A stretch of 7,254 nucleotides of DNA from Eggerthellaceae bacterium (GCA_017459485.1 JAFUCW010000207.1:1-7254), one strand, 5' to 3'. Shown: positions 1 to 6,149, numbered from the stretch's first letter. The notes: a model not told the origin generated them from the sequence alone. Numbers and translations are program-made.

Positions 1-1
1 G

Positions 2-772
2 GTAGCCATCATGCGGCTGGGAACTGGGCTTCAGCCACCGCTTGCCAGCGGCCAGCGTGGCCTTGAGCTTCTGGGCGAGCAACCCGTCGTCGCAGACGTG
101 GTCGATGGAGCTGACGTCGCGTTCGCGGGCGCCGCTGCGTGCGACGCGAGCTTCTCGTACGCAGGAGAGGTCGTGGTCCAGGGTGCGAACATGGTGGTCC
201 CTGCGGGGGCGGTCGTGTCGCTTGAGGGGAAGAGTGGGTCGGGCAAGTCCACCATGCTCAAACTCTTCATCCGTTTTTGGGACGTGCAGGAAGGGCGGAT
301 CGAGGTATCGAAGGAAGACGTTCGCCATGTGAACACGACATGCTTGCGTTCTCTGCAGGGCTACATGACCCAGGAGACCCATCTGTTCGACGGGACAGTG
401 CTGGAACACCTGCTTATTGCTCTGCCCGAAGCTACGGAAGGCCAGGTGCGAGACGCCTTGGCTCGGGCGCAGATTCTGGATTTGGTGGACAGCCTGCCCC
501 AGGGCCTTGACACAGCAGTTGGGGAACTTGGGGACACGCTTTCCGGGGGAGAGCGGCAACGCCTGGGGCTTGCGCGCATATTCTTGCAGGACGCGCCATG
601 CATCTTGCTCGACGAGCCTACAAGCAACCTTGATGCCTTAAGCGAGGCTGCGGTGATGGACGCGCTCATGGGCGTGCGCGAAGGCAAGACGATGGTGCTA
701 GTGAGCCATCGTCCTTCTACCACGCAGTTCGCCGATATTCGCTACAGCATGGATCGCGACCGCGTGTCTTAG
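2..772 (+). CDS. ABC exporter ATP-binding domain (C-terminal part of an ABC permease/ATPase, 5' end outside the window)
   Basis: This is the nucleotide-binding half of an ABC exporter that couples ATP hydrolysis to transport across the inner membrane. Numbering from the first Met (position 11), I see Walker A GKSGSGKST (73-81), the Q-loop glutamine in YMTQETHLF (Q121), the signature LSGGE (177-181), Walker B CILLDE (197-202), the D-loop SNLDA (205-209) and the H-loop His233. All catalytic elements are intact. The frame is open to the window edge, and the residues before and after Met11 (AIMRLGTGLQ, then LASGQRGLELLGEQPVV) read like the linker that joins the membrane domain to the ATPase in fused exporters. 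Met11 is therefore probably not the start, and the transmembrane domain lies upstream. The style resembles CydC/CydD-type fused half-transporters, but the substrate cannot be told from this part. It is followed after 19 bp by the DUF454 gene, probably in one operon. Confidence 0.9.
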   Translation, partial: VAIMRLGTGLQPPLASGQRGLELLGEQPVVADVVDGADVAFAGAAACDASFSYAGEVVVQGANMVVPAGAVVSLEGKSGSGKSTMLKLFIRFWDVQEGRIEVSKEDVRHVNTTCLRSLQGYMTQETHLFDGTVLEHLLIALPEATEGQVRDALARAQILDLVDSLPQGLDTAVGELGDTLSGGERQRLGLARIFLQDAPCILLDEPTSNLDALSEAAVMDALMGVREGKTMVLVSHRPSTTQFADIRYSMDRDRVS

Positions 773-775
773 CGC

Positions 776-790
776 AGGGAGGGAAGAGAA
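776..790 (+). promoter_or_regulatory. Ribosome binding site of the DUF454 gene
   Basis: A purine-rich stretch AGGGAGGGAAGAGAAG ends next to the ATG at 792. It lies wholly in the 19-bp gap after the ABC gene's stop codon and supports both this start and co-translation from one mRNA. Confidence 0.65.
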
Positions 791-791
791 G

Positions 792-1556
792 ATGGGTGCT
801 ATGGTTGATGCAACAGGGAAGCCGGTTGGCGCGACAGGAAAGTCGGTTGGCACGGCAGATAAGTCGGCTACGGCCGAAACGGACGGCCATTCGGTTGCCG
901 CTGTGGAGTCTTTGTATCCTTGGCCAGAGCACGAAGGCGTGATCTATGTGCAGCGCGGAGTGCTGTGCAAGGAACATGATCGTGAGGGCGGTCAGGGGGC
1001 GTCCAGCTTAGCAGCGGCAAAGGCTGCGAAGGTCGATGCGGATGCTGCCACTCTTCGGAATGCGCAGAGGACCTGCGAGGATCCGGGAGGTCAGGGCAGT
1101 CGTGTTGACAGCGACACATCCAAGGACGCGAAGCGCATTGCGCCCCCTCAGGCGAAGCGCGGGAGAACAGGTGCTTCACGTGGACTGTGGGCAGCGGCCG
1201 GAATCGTGTTTTTCGCACTGGGGGCGGTCGGCGTCGTTTTGCCGATTTTGCCGACGACCCCTTTCGTGCTGGTGGCGGCGTTCTGCTTCGCGCGCAGCTC
1301 GCAGCGCCTCGACGACTGGTTCAAGGGAACGAAGCTTTACAAGCAGGTGTTCGAAGGGTTCGTGACCAAACGCCAGATGACGGTGCGTGCCAAGCTTTCC
1401 ATTCTGATACCGGTAACCGTTCTCATGGGCATTGGTTTTGCTCTTATGGGACGGGTTCCTGTGGGTCGGATCATTTTGGCCGTGGTGTGGGTTGCCCATG
1501 TCATCTACTTCGGCTTCGTCGTGAAGACCGAGCCTTCCGCGGCCGCGGGTGCCTGA
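792..1556 (+). CDS. YbaN/DUF454 family inner-membrane protein with a long N-terminal extension
   Basis: The C-terminal half (about residues 130-246 of 254) is a DUF454/YbaN domain. Its first two hydrophobic segments run through the family-typical stretch LPILPTTPFVLVAAFCFARSS (147-167, shown split by the first two membrane segments), and two more hydrophobic segments follow at about 201-219 and 224-243. The function of the family is unknown. Family members are usually only a little over 100 residues long. Here about 125 hydrophilic residues precede the domain. They are rich in Ala, Gly, Lys, Asp and Thr, look disordered and start with a three-fold repeat of about seven residues (TGKPVGA, TGKSVGT, ADKSAT). 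No better start codon close to the domain stands out, while the ATG at 792 has a strong Shine-Dalgarno sequence, so the extension is probably translated. It is predicted to be cytoplasmic. The gene follows the ABC exporter in an apparent operon, which hints at a shared role but does not prove one. Confidence 0.82.
   Translation: MGAMVDATGKPVGATGKSVGTADKSATAETDGHSVAAVESLYPWPEHEGVIYVQRGVLCKEHDREGGQGASSLAAAKAAKVDADAATLRNAQRTCEDPGGQGSRVDSDTSKDAKRIAPPQAKRGRTGASRGLWAAAGIVFFALGAVGVVLPILPTTPFVLVAAFCFARSSQRLDDWFKGTKLYKQVFEGFVTKRQMTVRAKLSILIPVTVLMGIGFALMGRVPVGRIILAVVWVAHVIYFGFVVKTEPSAAAGA
813..872 (+). repeat. Three imperfect 21-bp tandem repeats inside the DUF454 gene
   Basis: Two 21-bp units (813-833 and 834-854), starting ACAGGGAAGCC and ACAGGAAAGTC, differ at only a few bases. 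An 18-bp degenerate third unit follows (855-872). The length is a multiple of three, so the repeat encodes a heptad-like protein repeat without breaking the frame. It looks like slippage-driven expansion of a disordered tail. Confidence 0.6.
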
Positions 1557-1785
1557 AGGTTGTAGGGACGGGATGCTGCGTCGGCGCACCGCCATGCCGC
1601 TGTGCCGACGCACCGTAATGCCGACGCACCGTCATGCGACTGACGGCTATGCATGTGGGTTGCCACGCAGACGCTCCGCTGTGCCGCCATGCCATCGTGC
1701 GCGTGACAGCTGCGGGGACGGCCCGCTGCATCCCTATGCCGTACGTGCTGAAGCAAGAGACGAGCGCGTTGAACGCTTAGGAAGC
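1557..1785. repeat. Gene-free gap with short tandem repeats and a hairpin
   Basis: No convincing gene lies here. Two adjacent 16-bp copies of TGCCGACGCACCGTMA (1603-1618 and 1619-1634, 15 of 16 identical) are followed by a decayed third copy. The first copy also pairs with an upstream inverted copy: bases 1577-1588 and 1601-1612 form a 12-bp stem with one G-T pair and a 12-base loop. The hairpin begins about 20 bp after the DUF454 stop but has no T-run, so it is not a standard intrinsic terminator. It might stabilise the 3' end of the upstream mRNA or be a small dispersed repeat. Small open frames on both strands look like by-products of the repeats. Confidence 0.55.
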
Positions 1786-1800
1786 TGCTAAACTGGGGAT
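1786..1800 (+). promoter_or_regulatory. Extended -10 promoter of the metallopeptidase gene, placed for a leaderless mRNA
   Basis: TGC-TAAACT (TG at 1786-1787, hexamer 1789-1794) fits an extended -10 element. Six bases separate the hexamer from the ATG at 1801, so the expected transcription start is the A of the start codon. No usable Shine-Dalgarno sequence is present; GGGG at 1795-1798 is too close. There is no clear -35 box at 17 bp; a TTGAAC at 1769-1774 is only 14 bp away. Inference from sequence only. Confidence 0.5.
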
Positions 1801-2379
1801 ATGCGTTATTCCGAGGAAGACATACGCCCGCAAGGCGAGCTCGTGTTCGTCGACGGGATCGAGGTGCGCGTTAACCGCAAACGCATGAAAAGCATGCGCA
1901 TGCGGGTAGTGCCACCCGATGGCCACGTGGAAGTGAACGTGCCTGTGCGCATGCCCGTCGACGACGTGAAGGCGTTCGTGCGTGCGAAGCGGACATGGGT
2001 TGCTGGCGAACAGCAGCGGCTGTTGGATTCGCCGCAGACCGCAGCAGAGCTGGCAAGCGATGCAGAGAAGAAGGCATGGCGCGAAGTGGTCGAGGCGTTC
2101 GCCCCTGCGCTTGTGGAAAAGTGGGCGGCCGTGCTGGGTGTGGCGCCGGGCGCATTGGCGTACCGCAACATGCGCAGTCGTTGGGGAAGCTGTCAGCCAT
2201 CCACGGGCCGTATCTGCCTCAATACACGGTTGGCGCTCTATCCGCCCGAATGCTTGGAATACGTGGTAGTCCACGAGCTTTGCCACCTGCGCGAGCATGG
2301 GCACACACCACGCTTTTGGGCGTTGGTGGAGTCTTGTTTGCCCGATTACAGGACCGCAAAGAGAAAGCTTAGCGAATAA
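1801..2379 (+). CDS. YgjP/DUF45-type (WLM-like) zinc metallopeptidase
   Basis: The 192-residue protein has the gluzincin-like signature HELCH at 158-162, where His158 and His162 would bind zinc and Glu159 would be the catalytic base. A third probable ligand is His168 in the conserved follow-up HTPRFW (168-173). The family-typical block RNMRSRWGSC lies at 122-131, and an N-terminal beta-rich part (about 10-60) reads like the DUF45 N-terminal region (RKRMKSMRMRVVPPDGHVEVNVP). The length is somewhat shorter than the usual 220-240 residues, but all catalytic residues are there. It has no signal peptide or membrane segment, so it is cytosolic. The physiological substrate of this family is not well known; in genomes it often stands alone, as here. 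The start is supported by the adjacent leaderless-type -10 element. Confidence 0.9.
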   Translation: MRYSEEDIRPQGELVFVDGIEVRVNRKRMKSMRMRVVPPDGHVEVNVPVRMPVDDVKAFVRAKRTWVAGEQQRLLDSPQTAAELASDAEKKAWREVVEAFAPALVEKWAAVLGVAPGALAYRNMRSRWGSCQPSTGRICLNTRLALYPPECLEYVVVHELCHLREHGHTPRFWALVESCLPDYRTAKRKLSE

Positions 2380-2386
2380 CGCGTTC

Positions 2387-2427
2387 TGCTAGACTACCCT
2401 TGTTCAACAATTCTTTTTGAAAGGAAG
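2387..2427 (+). promoter_or_regulatory. Extended -10 promoter and ribosome binding site of the HMA-domain gene
   Basis: TGC-TAGACT (2387-2395) is nearly the same extended -10 as that before the metallopeptidase gene. It starts eight bases after that gene's stop and predicts a transcription start near 2402. AAGGAAG at 2421-2427 is a good Shine-Dalgarno sequence for the ATG at 2433. No convincing -35 box is seen. Confidence 0.5.
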
Positions 2428-2432
2428 AGAAG

Positions 2433-2690
2433 ATGTACAAGACAGTTGCGATAATCGACGGCATGATGTGCGGAACCTGCGAGGCTCACGTGAACGACGC
2501 CATTCGCGCTGCACTCTCCGTGGACAAAGTGAAATCGTCGCATTCCAAGGGCGAGACGACCATCATCGCCGACGCGGCGTTTTCCGAAGACGAGGTTAAG
2601 GCAGCGCTTGCCGAAACGGGTTATGCGGTGCTTGGTGTGGAAAGCGCTCCCTACGAGAAAAAGGGGCTCTTCGGCGGCGGCGCACGGTAG
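2433..2690 (+). CDS. Heavy-metal-associated (HMA) domain protein, CopZ-like metallochaperone
   Basis: This 85-residue protein is a single ferredoxin-like HMA domain with the metal-binding motif GMMCGTCE (residues 10-17), in which Cys13 and Cys16 form the CxxC pair that binds soft metals such as Cu(I). The closing TGYAV element (62-66) matches the end of the HMA fold, and the last 15 residues are a glycine-rich tail. Such proteins pass copper to P-type ATPases or to copper regulators. No such ATPase is in the window, so partner and metal are unknown. The gene has its own promoter and a terminator about 80 bp downstream, so it is probably transcribed alone. Confidence 0.88.
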   Translation: MYKTVAIIDGMMCGTCEAHVNDAIRAALSVDKVKSSHSKGETTIIADAAFSEDEVKAALAETGYAVLGVESAPYEKKGLFGGGAR

Positions 2691-2766
2691 CGCGGCATAC
2701 GACAGTCGCGCCGCAAACGACGGAGGTGCCCATCCTTGTCCCTGGGACCTGTGCGGTATTCGACAG

Positions 2767-2808
2767 ACAAAAGACCCGGAGGGAAGGGATTCTCCGGGCC
2801 TTTTGTTT
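2767..2808. terminator. Bidirectional intrinsic terminator between the HMA gene and hcp
   Basis: CCCGGAG (2775-2781) pairs with CTCCGGG (2792-2798). After one mismatch the stem goes on with GAAAA against TTTTC. On the + strand the hairpin runs into TTTTGTTT. On the - strand the run is TTTTGTCTG. It lies between two convergent genes and can serve both. Confidence 0.8.
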
Positions 2809-2853
2809 AACATCGGCGCTGCTGGGCGGCGCCAAGAGGTAGGAAGGCGATTG

Positions 2854-4485
2854 CTAGCCGATCAAGATTTTCAGGTCCTCGTCGACGGTGCCGATGCCGG
2901 CTATGCCGAAGTTCTCTACGAGCACGTTGGCCACGTTGGGGGAGAGGAACGCAGGCAGCGTCGGGCCCAAGTGGATGTTCTTCACTCCCAAGTAGAGCAA
3001 CGCGAGCAGCACGATGACGGCCTTCTGCTCGTACCAAGCGATGTTGAACGCAAGAGGTAGGTCGTTGACGTCGTCAAGCTCGAAGATCTCCTTCAGTTTG
3101 AGGGCGATCAGCGCCAGCGAGTACGAGTCGTTGCACTGTCCGGCGTCGAGCACGCGCGGAATGCCGCCAATGTCGCCCAAGTCGAGCTTGTTGTACTTGT
3201 ACTTCGCGCATCCTGCAGTCAGGATGACCACGTCGTTCGGCAGCGCTTCGGCGAATTGCGTGTAGTAGTCGCGCGACTTGGCGCGTCCGTCGCAACCTGC
3301 CATGACCACGAACTTGCGGATGGCGCCGCTTTTCACGGCATCGACCACGGCGTCGGCCAGGGCGAACACCTGCTCGTGTGCGAAACCGCCCACAATCTTG
3401 CCGGTTTCGATCTGCGTGGGCGCGGCGCAGCCCTTTGCCTGCTCGATGATGGCAGAGAAGTCCTTGCCTTCGCCGCACTTTCCGCTGATGTGCGTGCAAC
3501 CGGGATAGCCCGCCGCACCCGTCGTCCACATGCGCTCTTTGTAGCTTTCGGCAGGCGGCACAATGCAGTTGGTGGTCATGAGGATGGGTCCGTTGAACTT
3601 TTCGAACTCCTCCTTCTGCTTCCACCAGGCGTTGCCGTAGTTGCCCTTGAGGTGTGGGTACTTCTTGAAGGCGGGGTAGTACTGCGCAGGCAGCATTTCG
3701 CAATGGGTGTAGACGTCCACGCCCGTGCCAGCGGTCTGCTCGAGCAGCATCTCCAGGTCGCGCAGGTCGTGGCCGGAAATCAGGATGCCGGGGTTGTCGC
3801 CCACTCCCAGGTCGACTTCGGTGATTTCGGGGTTGCCGTAGGTTTTGGTGTTGGCGGCGTCGAGCAAAGCCATGACGTCCACGCCGAACTTGCCTGTCTC
3901 CAGGGCAAGGGCTACCAGGTCGTCTACGGAAAGGGAGTCGTCGAGCGTGGCGGCAAGTGCGCGCTGGATGAACGCGTCAACCTCTTCGTTTGTGTGCTTG
4001 AGCGCGTTGGCGTGCTTGTTGTAGGCAGCCAAGCCCTTCACGCCGTAGGTGATGAGCTCGCGCAGGCTGCGGATGTCCTCGTTTTCGGTAGCGAGCACGC
4101 CTACCGTTGCCGCTTTCGCTTCGAATTCGGGCTCTTCGCCGCTCCAAAGGGCCGCTTCGGGCAGTCCGCTGGGGTCTTTCACTTCGGCAAGCAGCTTGCT
4201 TTTGGCAATGAGCGTTCCCTTGATGCGCTCGACAATCGCCTCCTTGTCGAAGTTGGCGTTGGTGATGGTGGTGAACAGGTCGGTGGAGACGCGGCGGTTC
4301 ACATGGGGTTTTATCGTGTTGCCTTCCGCGCGCATGCGCGTGGTGACGGCCGACATGCCCTTGGTCACGTAGACGAGCAGGTCTTGCATGGCGGCCACAT
4401 CGGGCTTTTTGCCGCACACGCCGCTTTTCGTGCAGCCCGTGCAACCGGCAGTTTCCTGGCATTGGTAGCAGAACATTTCTTCCAT
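2854..4485 (-). CDS. hcp: Hydroxylamine reductase / hybrid-cluster protein (prismane protein), class I
   Basis: The hybrid-cluster protein reduces hydroxylamine and, as shown for E. coli Hcp, can act as an NO reductase in nitrosative stress; it works in the cytoplasm. Full length: 543 residues. The N-terminal cluster motif is Cys6-x2-Cys9-x8-Cys18-x5-Cys24, the spacing of Desulfovibrio-type class I proteins that carry [4Fe-4S] rather than the wider spacing of the E. coli type. All hybrid 4Fe-2S-2O cluster ligands are present: His239 (SGHDLRD), Glu263 (HCEML), Cys307 (TTNCIVPP), Cys398 (MAGCDG), Cys426 (TAGCAK), Cys451 (AGQCND), Glu486 and Lys488 (WYEQK). The ATG at 4485 has a near-perfect Shine-Dalgarno sequence (AAGGAGGT, complement of 4491-4498). 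No hcr reductase gene is adjacent, as is usual for class I. The divergent Crp/Fnr gene and the palindrome between them suggest local control. Confidence 0.97.
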   Translation of the reverse strand: MEEMFCYQCQETAGCTGCTKSGVCGKKPDVAAMQDLLVYVTKGMSAVTTRMRAEGNTIKPHVNRRVSTDLFTTITNANFDKEAIVERIKGTLIAKSKLLAEVKDPSGLPEAALWSGEEPEFEAKAATVGVLATENEDIRSLRELITYGVKGLAAYNKHANALKHTNEEVDAFIQRALAATLDDSLSVDDLVALALETGKFGVDVMALLDAANTKTYGNPEITEVDLGVGDNPGILISGHDLRDLEMLLEQTAGTGVDVYTHCEMLPAQYYPAFKKYPHLKGNYGNAWWKQKEEFEKFNGPILMTTNCIVPPAESYKERMWTTGAAGYPGCTHISGKCGEGKDFSAIIEQAKGCAAPTQIETGKIVGGFAHEQVFALADAVVDAVKSGAIRKFVVMAGCDGRAKSRDYYTQFAEALPNDVVILTAGCAKYKYNKLDLGDIGGIPRVLDAGQCNDSYSLALIALKLKEIFELDDVNDLPLAFNIAWYEQKAVIVLLALLYLGVKNIHLGPTLPAFLSPNVANVLVENFGIAGIGTVDEDLKILIG

Positions 4486-4490
4486 TACTT

Positions 4491-4498
4491 ACCTCCTT
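4491..4498 (-). promoter_or_regulatory. Strong Shine-Dalgarno sequence of hcp
   Basis: On the - strand AAGGAGGT stands five bases before the hcp ATG. It is the best ribosome binding site in the window and suggests high translation once the gene is transcribed. Confidence 0.8.
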
Positions 4499-4518
4499 GT
4501 AAGGTCTTGCGTAAGGGT

Positions 4519-4547
4519 ATGGTATGATGCGCTTCAGTCTATGTCCG
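4519..4547 (-). promoter_or_regulatory. Predicted hcp promoter
   Basis: On the - strand a -10 like hexamer TACCAT (4524-4519) and a poor -35 CGGACA (4547-4542) are 17 bp apart, giving a start near 4512 and a leader of about 26 bases. The weak -35 overlaps the edge of the 16-bp palindrome, as expected for a class II activator-dependent promoter. Sequence-based inference only. Confidence 0.45.
4520..4528 (+). promoter_or_regulatory. Predicted extended -10 promoter of the Crp/Fnr regulator
   Basis: TGG-TATGAT on the + strand is an extended -10 with five of six consensus bases; the predicted start is about 4535. It overlaps the -10 of the predicted hcp promoter on the other strand, so the two could not be used at once. 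The 16-bp palindrome would fall at about +12 to +27, a position that favours self-repression. Confidence 0.4.
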
Positions 4548-4561
4548 TTGTTTTTACAACG
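4546..4561. promoter_or_regulatory. 16-bp perfect palindrome, candidate Crp/Fnr-family operator
   Basis: CGTTGT-TTTT-ACAACG is a perfect inverted repeat with a 4-bp spacer, in the gap between the divergent hcp and regulator genes. Its centre (4553.5) is 41.5 bp upstream of the predicted hcp start at 4512, the standard class II position for Crp/Fnr activators. It is not the E. coli FNR consensus TTGAT-N4-ATCAA: the TTG...CAA cores are two base pairs closer together. A second short inverted repeat, CTTTTTGAAAAAG (4569-4581), lies next to it. Confidence 0.55.
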
Positions 4562-4601
4562 AAACGATCTTTTTGAAAAAGGTGGAAGGCGGATTGTTTG
4601 C

Positions 4602-4634
4602 ATGACGAAAAGCGCGCAGACAGCAAAACTGTAG
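4602..4634 (+). other. Ten-codon reading frame in phase with the regulator, ended by TAG
   Basis: ATG at 4602, preceded by purine-rich AAGGTGGAAGGCGG (4579-4592), opens MTKSAQTAKL and then meets TAG at 4632-4634. After the stop the same frame continues as PEAIALL into the regulator. It may be the original start of the regulator, broken by a Gln-to-stop change, or a short leader peptide. Confidence 0.4.
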
Positions 4635-4638
4635 CCAG

Positions 4639-4650
4639 AGGCAATTGCCT
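4639..4650. promoter_or_regulatory. 12-bp perfect palindrome at the regulator start
   Basis: AGGCAATTGCCT is self-complementary with no spacer and touches the likely TTG start codon and its weak AGAGG ribosome binding site (4637-4641). It could be an operator or may be coincidence. Confidence 0.3.
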
Positions 4651-5291
4651 TGTTGGTGTCGTCACCCTTGTTCGCGGGGTGCACGCTCGAGCAGACCGAA
4701 GCCATGATGGGTTGCCTTCAGCCGCACGTGCGCACGTTTCGCAAGGGAAGTTATCTTTTGCGACAAGGCGATGCCGTGTCTTCATTGGGGATGGTTTTGT
4801 CTGGTTCCGTGCTTATCCGCAGCGAAGACTACTGGGGTAACGGCAACATCCTTGCTCGCTCTGGACCAGGCAGTTTGTTTGCGGAGGCGTTCGCCTGCAT
4901 GCCCAACGCCATGTCGACGGTCGATGTGGTGGCAGGCGAGAAGACCGAAGCGATCTTCATGGACGTTGCCCGCATCATCAGCACTTGTCCTTCGGCATGC
5001 GCGCATCATACGCGCCTTATCCGCAACCTGACCAGCGTGCTTGCTCAGCGCAACTACGCGCTCACGCAGAAAATGGGCCATCTGACCAAGCGCACGACAC
5101 GCGAGAAAGTGCTTTCGTACTTGTCTTCGCGTTCGCAAGACGTGGGCAGTTCGCGATTCACGATCCCCTTTGACCGCCAGCAGCTGGCCGACTACCTCTC
5201 CGTCGACCGCAGTGCGCTTTCGTCGTGCCTTGGAGCGCTGAAGAGGGAAGGCATCATCGACTTTCGCAAGAACAGCTTCGAGCTAATGTAG
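4650..5291 (+). CDS. Crp/Fnr-family transcriptional regulator
   Basis: The 213-residue protein has an N-terminal cyclic-nucleotide-binding-like beta-roll (about 6-110), a dimerisation helix (about 115-150) and a C-terminal winged helix-turn-helix (about 172-209), with FDRQQLADYLSVDRSALSSCLGALKR (174-199) covering helix-turn-helix and recognition helix (text split here: FDRQQLADYL, then SVDRSALSSCLGALKR). The N-terminal cysteine set of oxygen-sensing Fnr is lacking, so a [4Fe-4S] sensor of that type is unlikely; the effector is unknown. The start is uncertain: TTG 4650, TTG 4653 and GTG 4656 are possible, with only a weak AGAGG upstream, and the frame is blocked by TAG at 4632. Divergence from hcp suggests a role like that of HcpR-type regulators of nitrosative-stress genes, but this is inferred from position only. 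A strong terminator follows. Confidence 0.85.
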   Translation: MLVSSPLFAGCTLEQTEAMMGCLQPHVRTFRKGSYLLRQGDAVSSLGMVLSGSVLIRSEDYWGNGNILARSGPGSLFAEAFACMPNAMSTVDVVAGEKTEAIFMDVARIISTCPSACAHHTRLIRNLTSVLAQRNYALTQKMGHLTKRTTREKVLSYLSSRSQDVGSSRFTIPFDRQQLADYLSVDRSALSSCLGALKREGIIDFRKNSFELM

Positions 5292-5300
5292 TTCCCATCT

Positions 5301-5344
5301 GACAAGACGATATGTCCATCGAGTGACGGACATATCGTTTTGTC
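5301..5344. terminator. Long hairpin terminator between convergent genes
   Basis: Bases 5301-5317 pair with 5328-5344 over 17 bp with only one G-T pair, leaving a 10-base loop. On both strands the 3' arm holds a short T-run (CGTTTTGTC on the +, CGTCTTGTC on the -). It starts ten bases after the regulator's stop and lies 26 bp beyond the stop of the membrane-protein gene on the other strand. An outer pair CCATCTG (5295-5301) and CAGATGG (5357-5363) can lengthen or compete with the stem. Confidence 0.75.
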
Positions 5345-5369
5345 ATGTCCCTTTGCCAGATGGCTAGCA

Positions 5370-6005
5370 TCAGCCTAGGCGGCCCGAGGCGATTATCTCC
5401 AGATACGACGTGAGGCAGCAGAGTGCGAACCCCACTGCGATCGCCGCGAACACGATATTGGCCGTCCGCGGCTTTAGGCGCTCGAAGCCCGCGCACACCA
5501 GTGGGAACACAAGCCAAATGTAAATGGTCGAGGCAAGGCCAAGGAAGAAGTCGTTTACCAGCCATGCCTGATTCAGGACGTTGAAGGGAAGCTTCTCGTT
5601 GTTCCAATACGGGTATTGGCCGGCGGCGTCGGGTTGGTTCACGATGAGCCCGAACGTGAGCTCGAGCACCATAGAGACGAACACCGCGAGGACAAACGTC
5701 TTCAAAACCGCTCCCCATAGGGACTTGCTGCTCCCTAGAAGATGTTCCTTGATCGGTTCGAACACAAGCGTCATGAACACGACGCCCAAGCCGTACACCC
5801 AGTAGGGATGCCACCAGGGATCTTCCCAAACCGCGTAGTTGTCTTCAACGATATTGAACAGCGAGTCGACGATTACGCAGTAGCCCATCTCTATCCAGTG
5901 CCCAACGATGTTGAACACGAAAAAGCACGCGATGAGCGCTCGCCAAAACGCCCACGTCTTCGGAGCGAACCACGACCTGCGCACAATGTTGACCAATGCT
6001 TGCAT
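5370..6005 (-). CDS. Polytopic membrane protein, possibly a CmpB-like putative type IV ABC permease
   Basis: From the ATG at 6005 the protein has 211 residues and about five hydrophobic segments (roughly 20-46, 66-84, 98-121, 150-172 and 182-200), rich in Trp, Phe and Tyr. A glutamate sits in several membrane or near-membrane spots (GHWIEMGY 35-42, LVFEPIKEHLL 80-90, VLELTFGL 113-120). The block with PYWNN and LPFNVLN (132-145) after the third segment recalls the CmpB/DUF type IV putative ABC-permease family, but I cannot confirm it. The frame extends to a GTG at 6029, which would add eight residues. I prefer 6005 because a -10 hexamer ends exactly six bases before that ATG, whereas the GTG lies upstream of the predicted transcription start and has no ribosome binding site. 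Function unknown. Confidence 0.72.
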   Translation of the reverse strand: MQALVNIVRRSWFAPKTWAFWRALIACFFVFNIVGHWIEMGYCVIVDSLFNIVEDNYAVWEDPWWHPYWVYGLGVVFMTLVFEPIKEHLLGSSKSLWGAVLKTFVLAVFVSMVLELTFGLIVNQPDAAGQYPYWNNEKLPFNVLNQAWLVNDFFLGLASTIYIWLVFPLVCAGFERLKPRTANIVFAAIAVGFALCCLTSYLEIIASGRLG

Positions 6006-6011
6006 GTTCAC

Positions 6012-6040
6012 ATCATAGTTGACGCTCACGAATGTGAAAA
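6012..6040 (-). promoter_or_regulatory. Promoter of the membrane-protein gene, placed for a leaderless mRNA
   Basis: On the - strand TATGAT (6017-6012) lies six bases before the ATG at 6005, so transcription should begin at the start codon. A TTTTCA -35 like box (6040-6035) is 17 bp upstream. No Shine-Dalgarno sequence is seen. The geometry is identical to that before the metallopeptidase gene at 1801. Confidence 0.5.
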
Positions 6041-6149
6041 AAGGGCTTGGCTTCTGTCATATGCTCGTAACAGAAACCGCACCCCGTTGCCATCCTTCTG
6101 CCACCTTCTCTTGTCGCCCCATGCGCGCGCAAGAAGGGAGTAGTATTAG

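Noticed and set aside
1557..1660. CRISPR-like array
   Set aside because: The 16-bp units are directly adjacent without unique spacers of constant length, and no cas gene is present.
1505..1791. Small open frames on both strands in the gap after the DUF454 gene, with repeated RHGGA- or RRTAMP-like words
   Set aside because: They mirror the short DNA repeats, have no ribosome binding site, and overlap one another in several frames.
2691..2766. Possible small gene between the HMA gene and the terminator
   Set aside because: No start codon with a ribosome binding site and no coding pattern; it contains only a short GTCCCTGGGAC palindrome of doubtful meaning.
3256..4527. Long + strand open frame (423 codons) opposite hcp
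   Set aside because: It is an antisense by-product of GC-rich hcp codons. The - strand has all hybrid-cluster ligands, a perfect ribosome binding site and full family length, while the + strand product has a biased Val/Gly/His/Arg composition and no recognisable domain.
4546..4561. Classical FNR box
   Set aside because: The TTG and CAA cores are separated by six bases rather than the eight of TTGAT-N4-ATCAA, so it was described as a candidate Crp/Fnr-family operator, not as an FNR site.
4598..4840. Alternative + strand frame across the start of the Crp/Fnr gene
   Set aside because: It is out of frame with the conserved domain and its product resembles nothing; the regulator frame explains the region.
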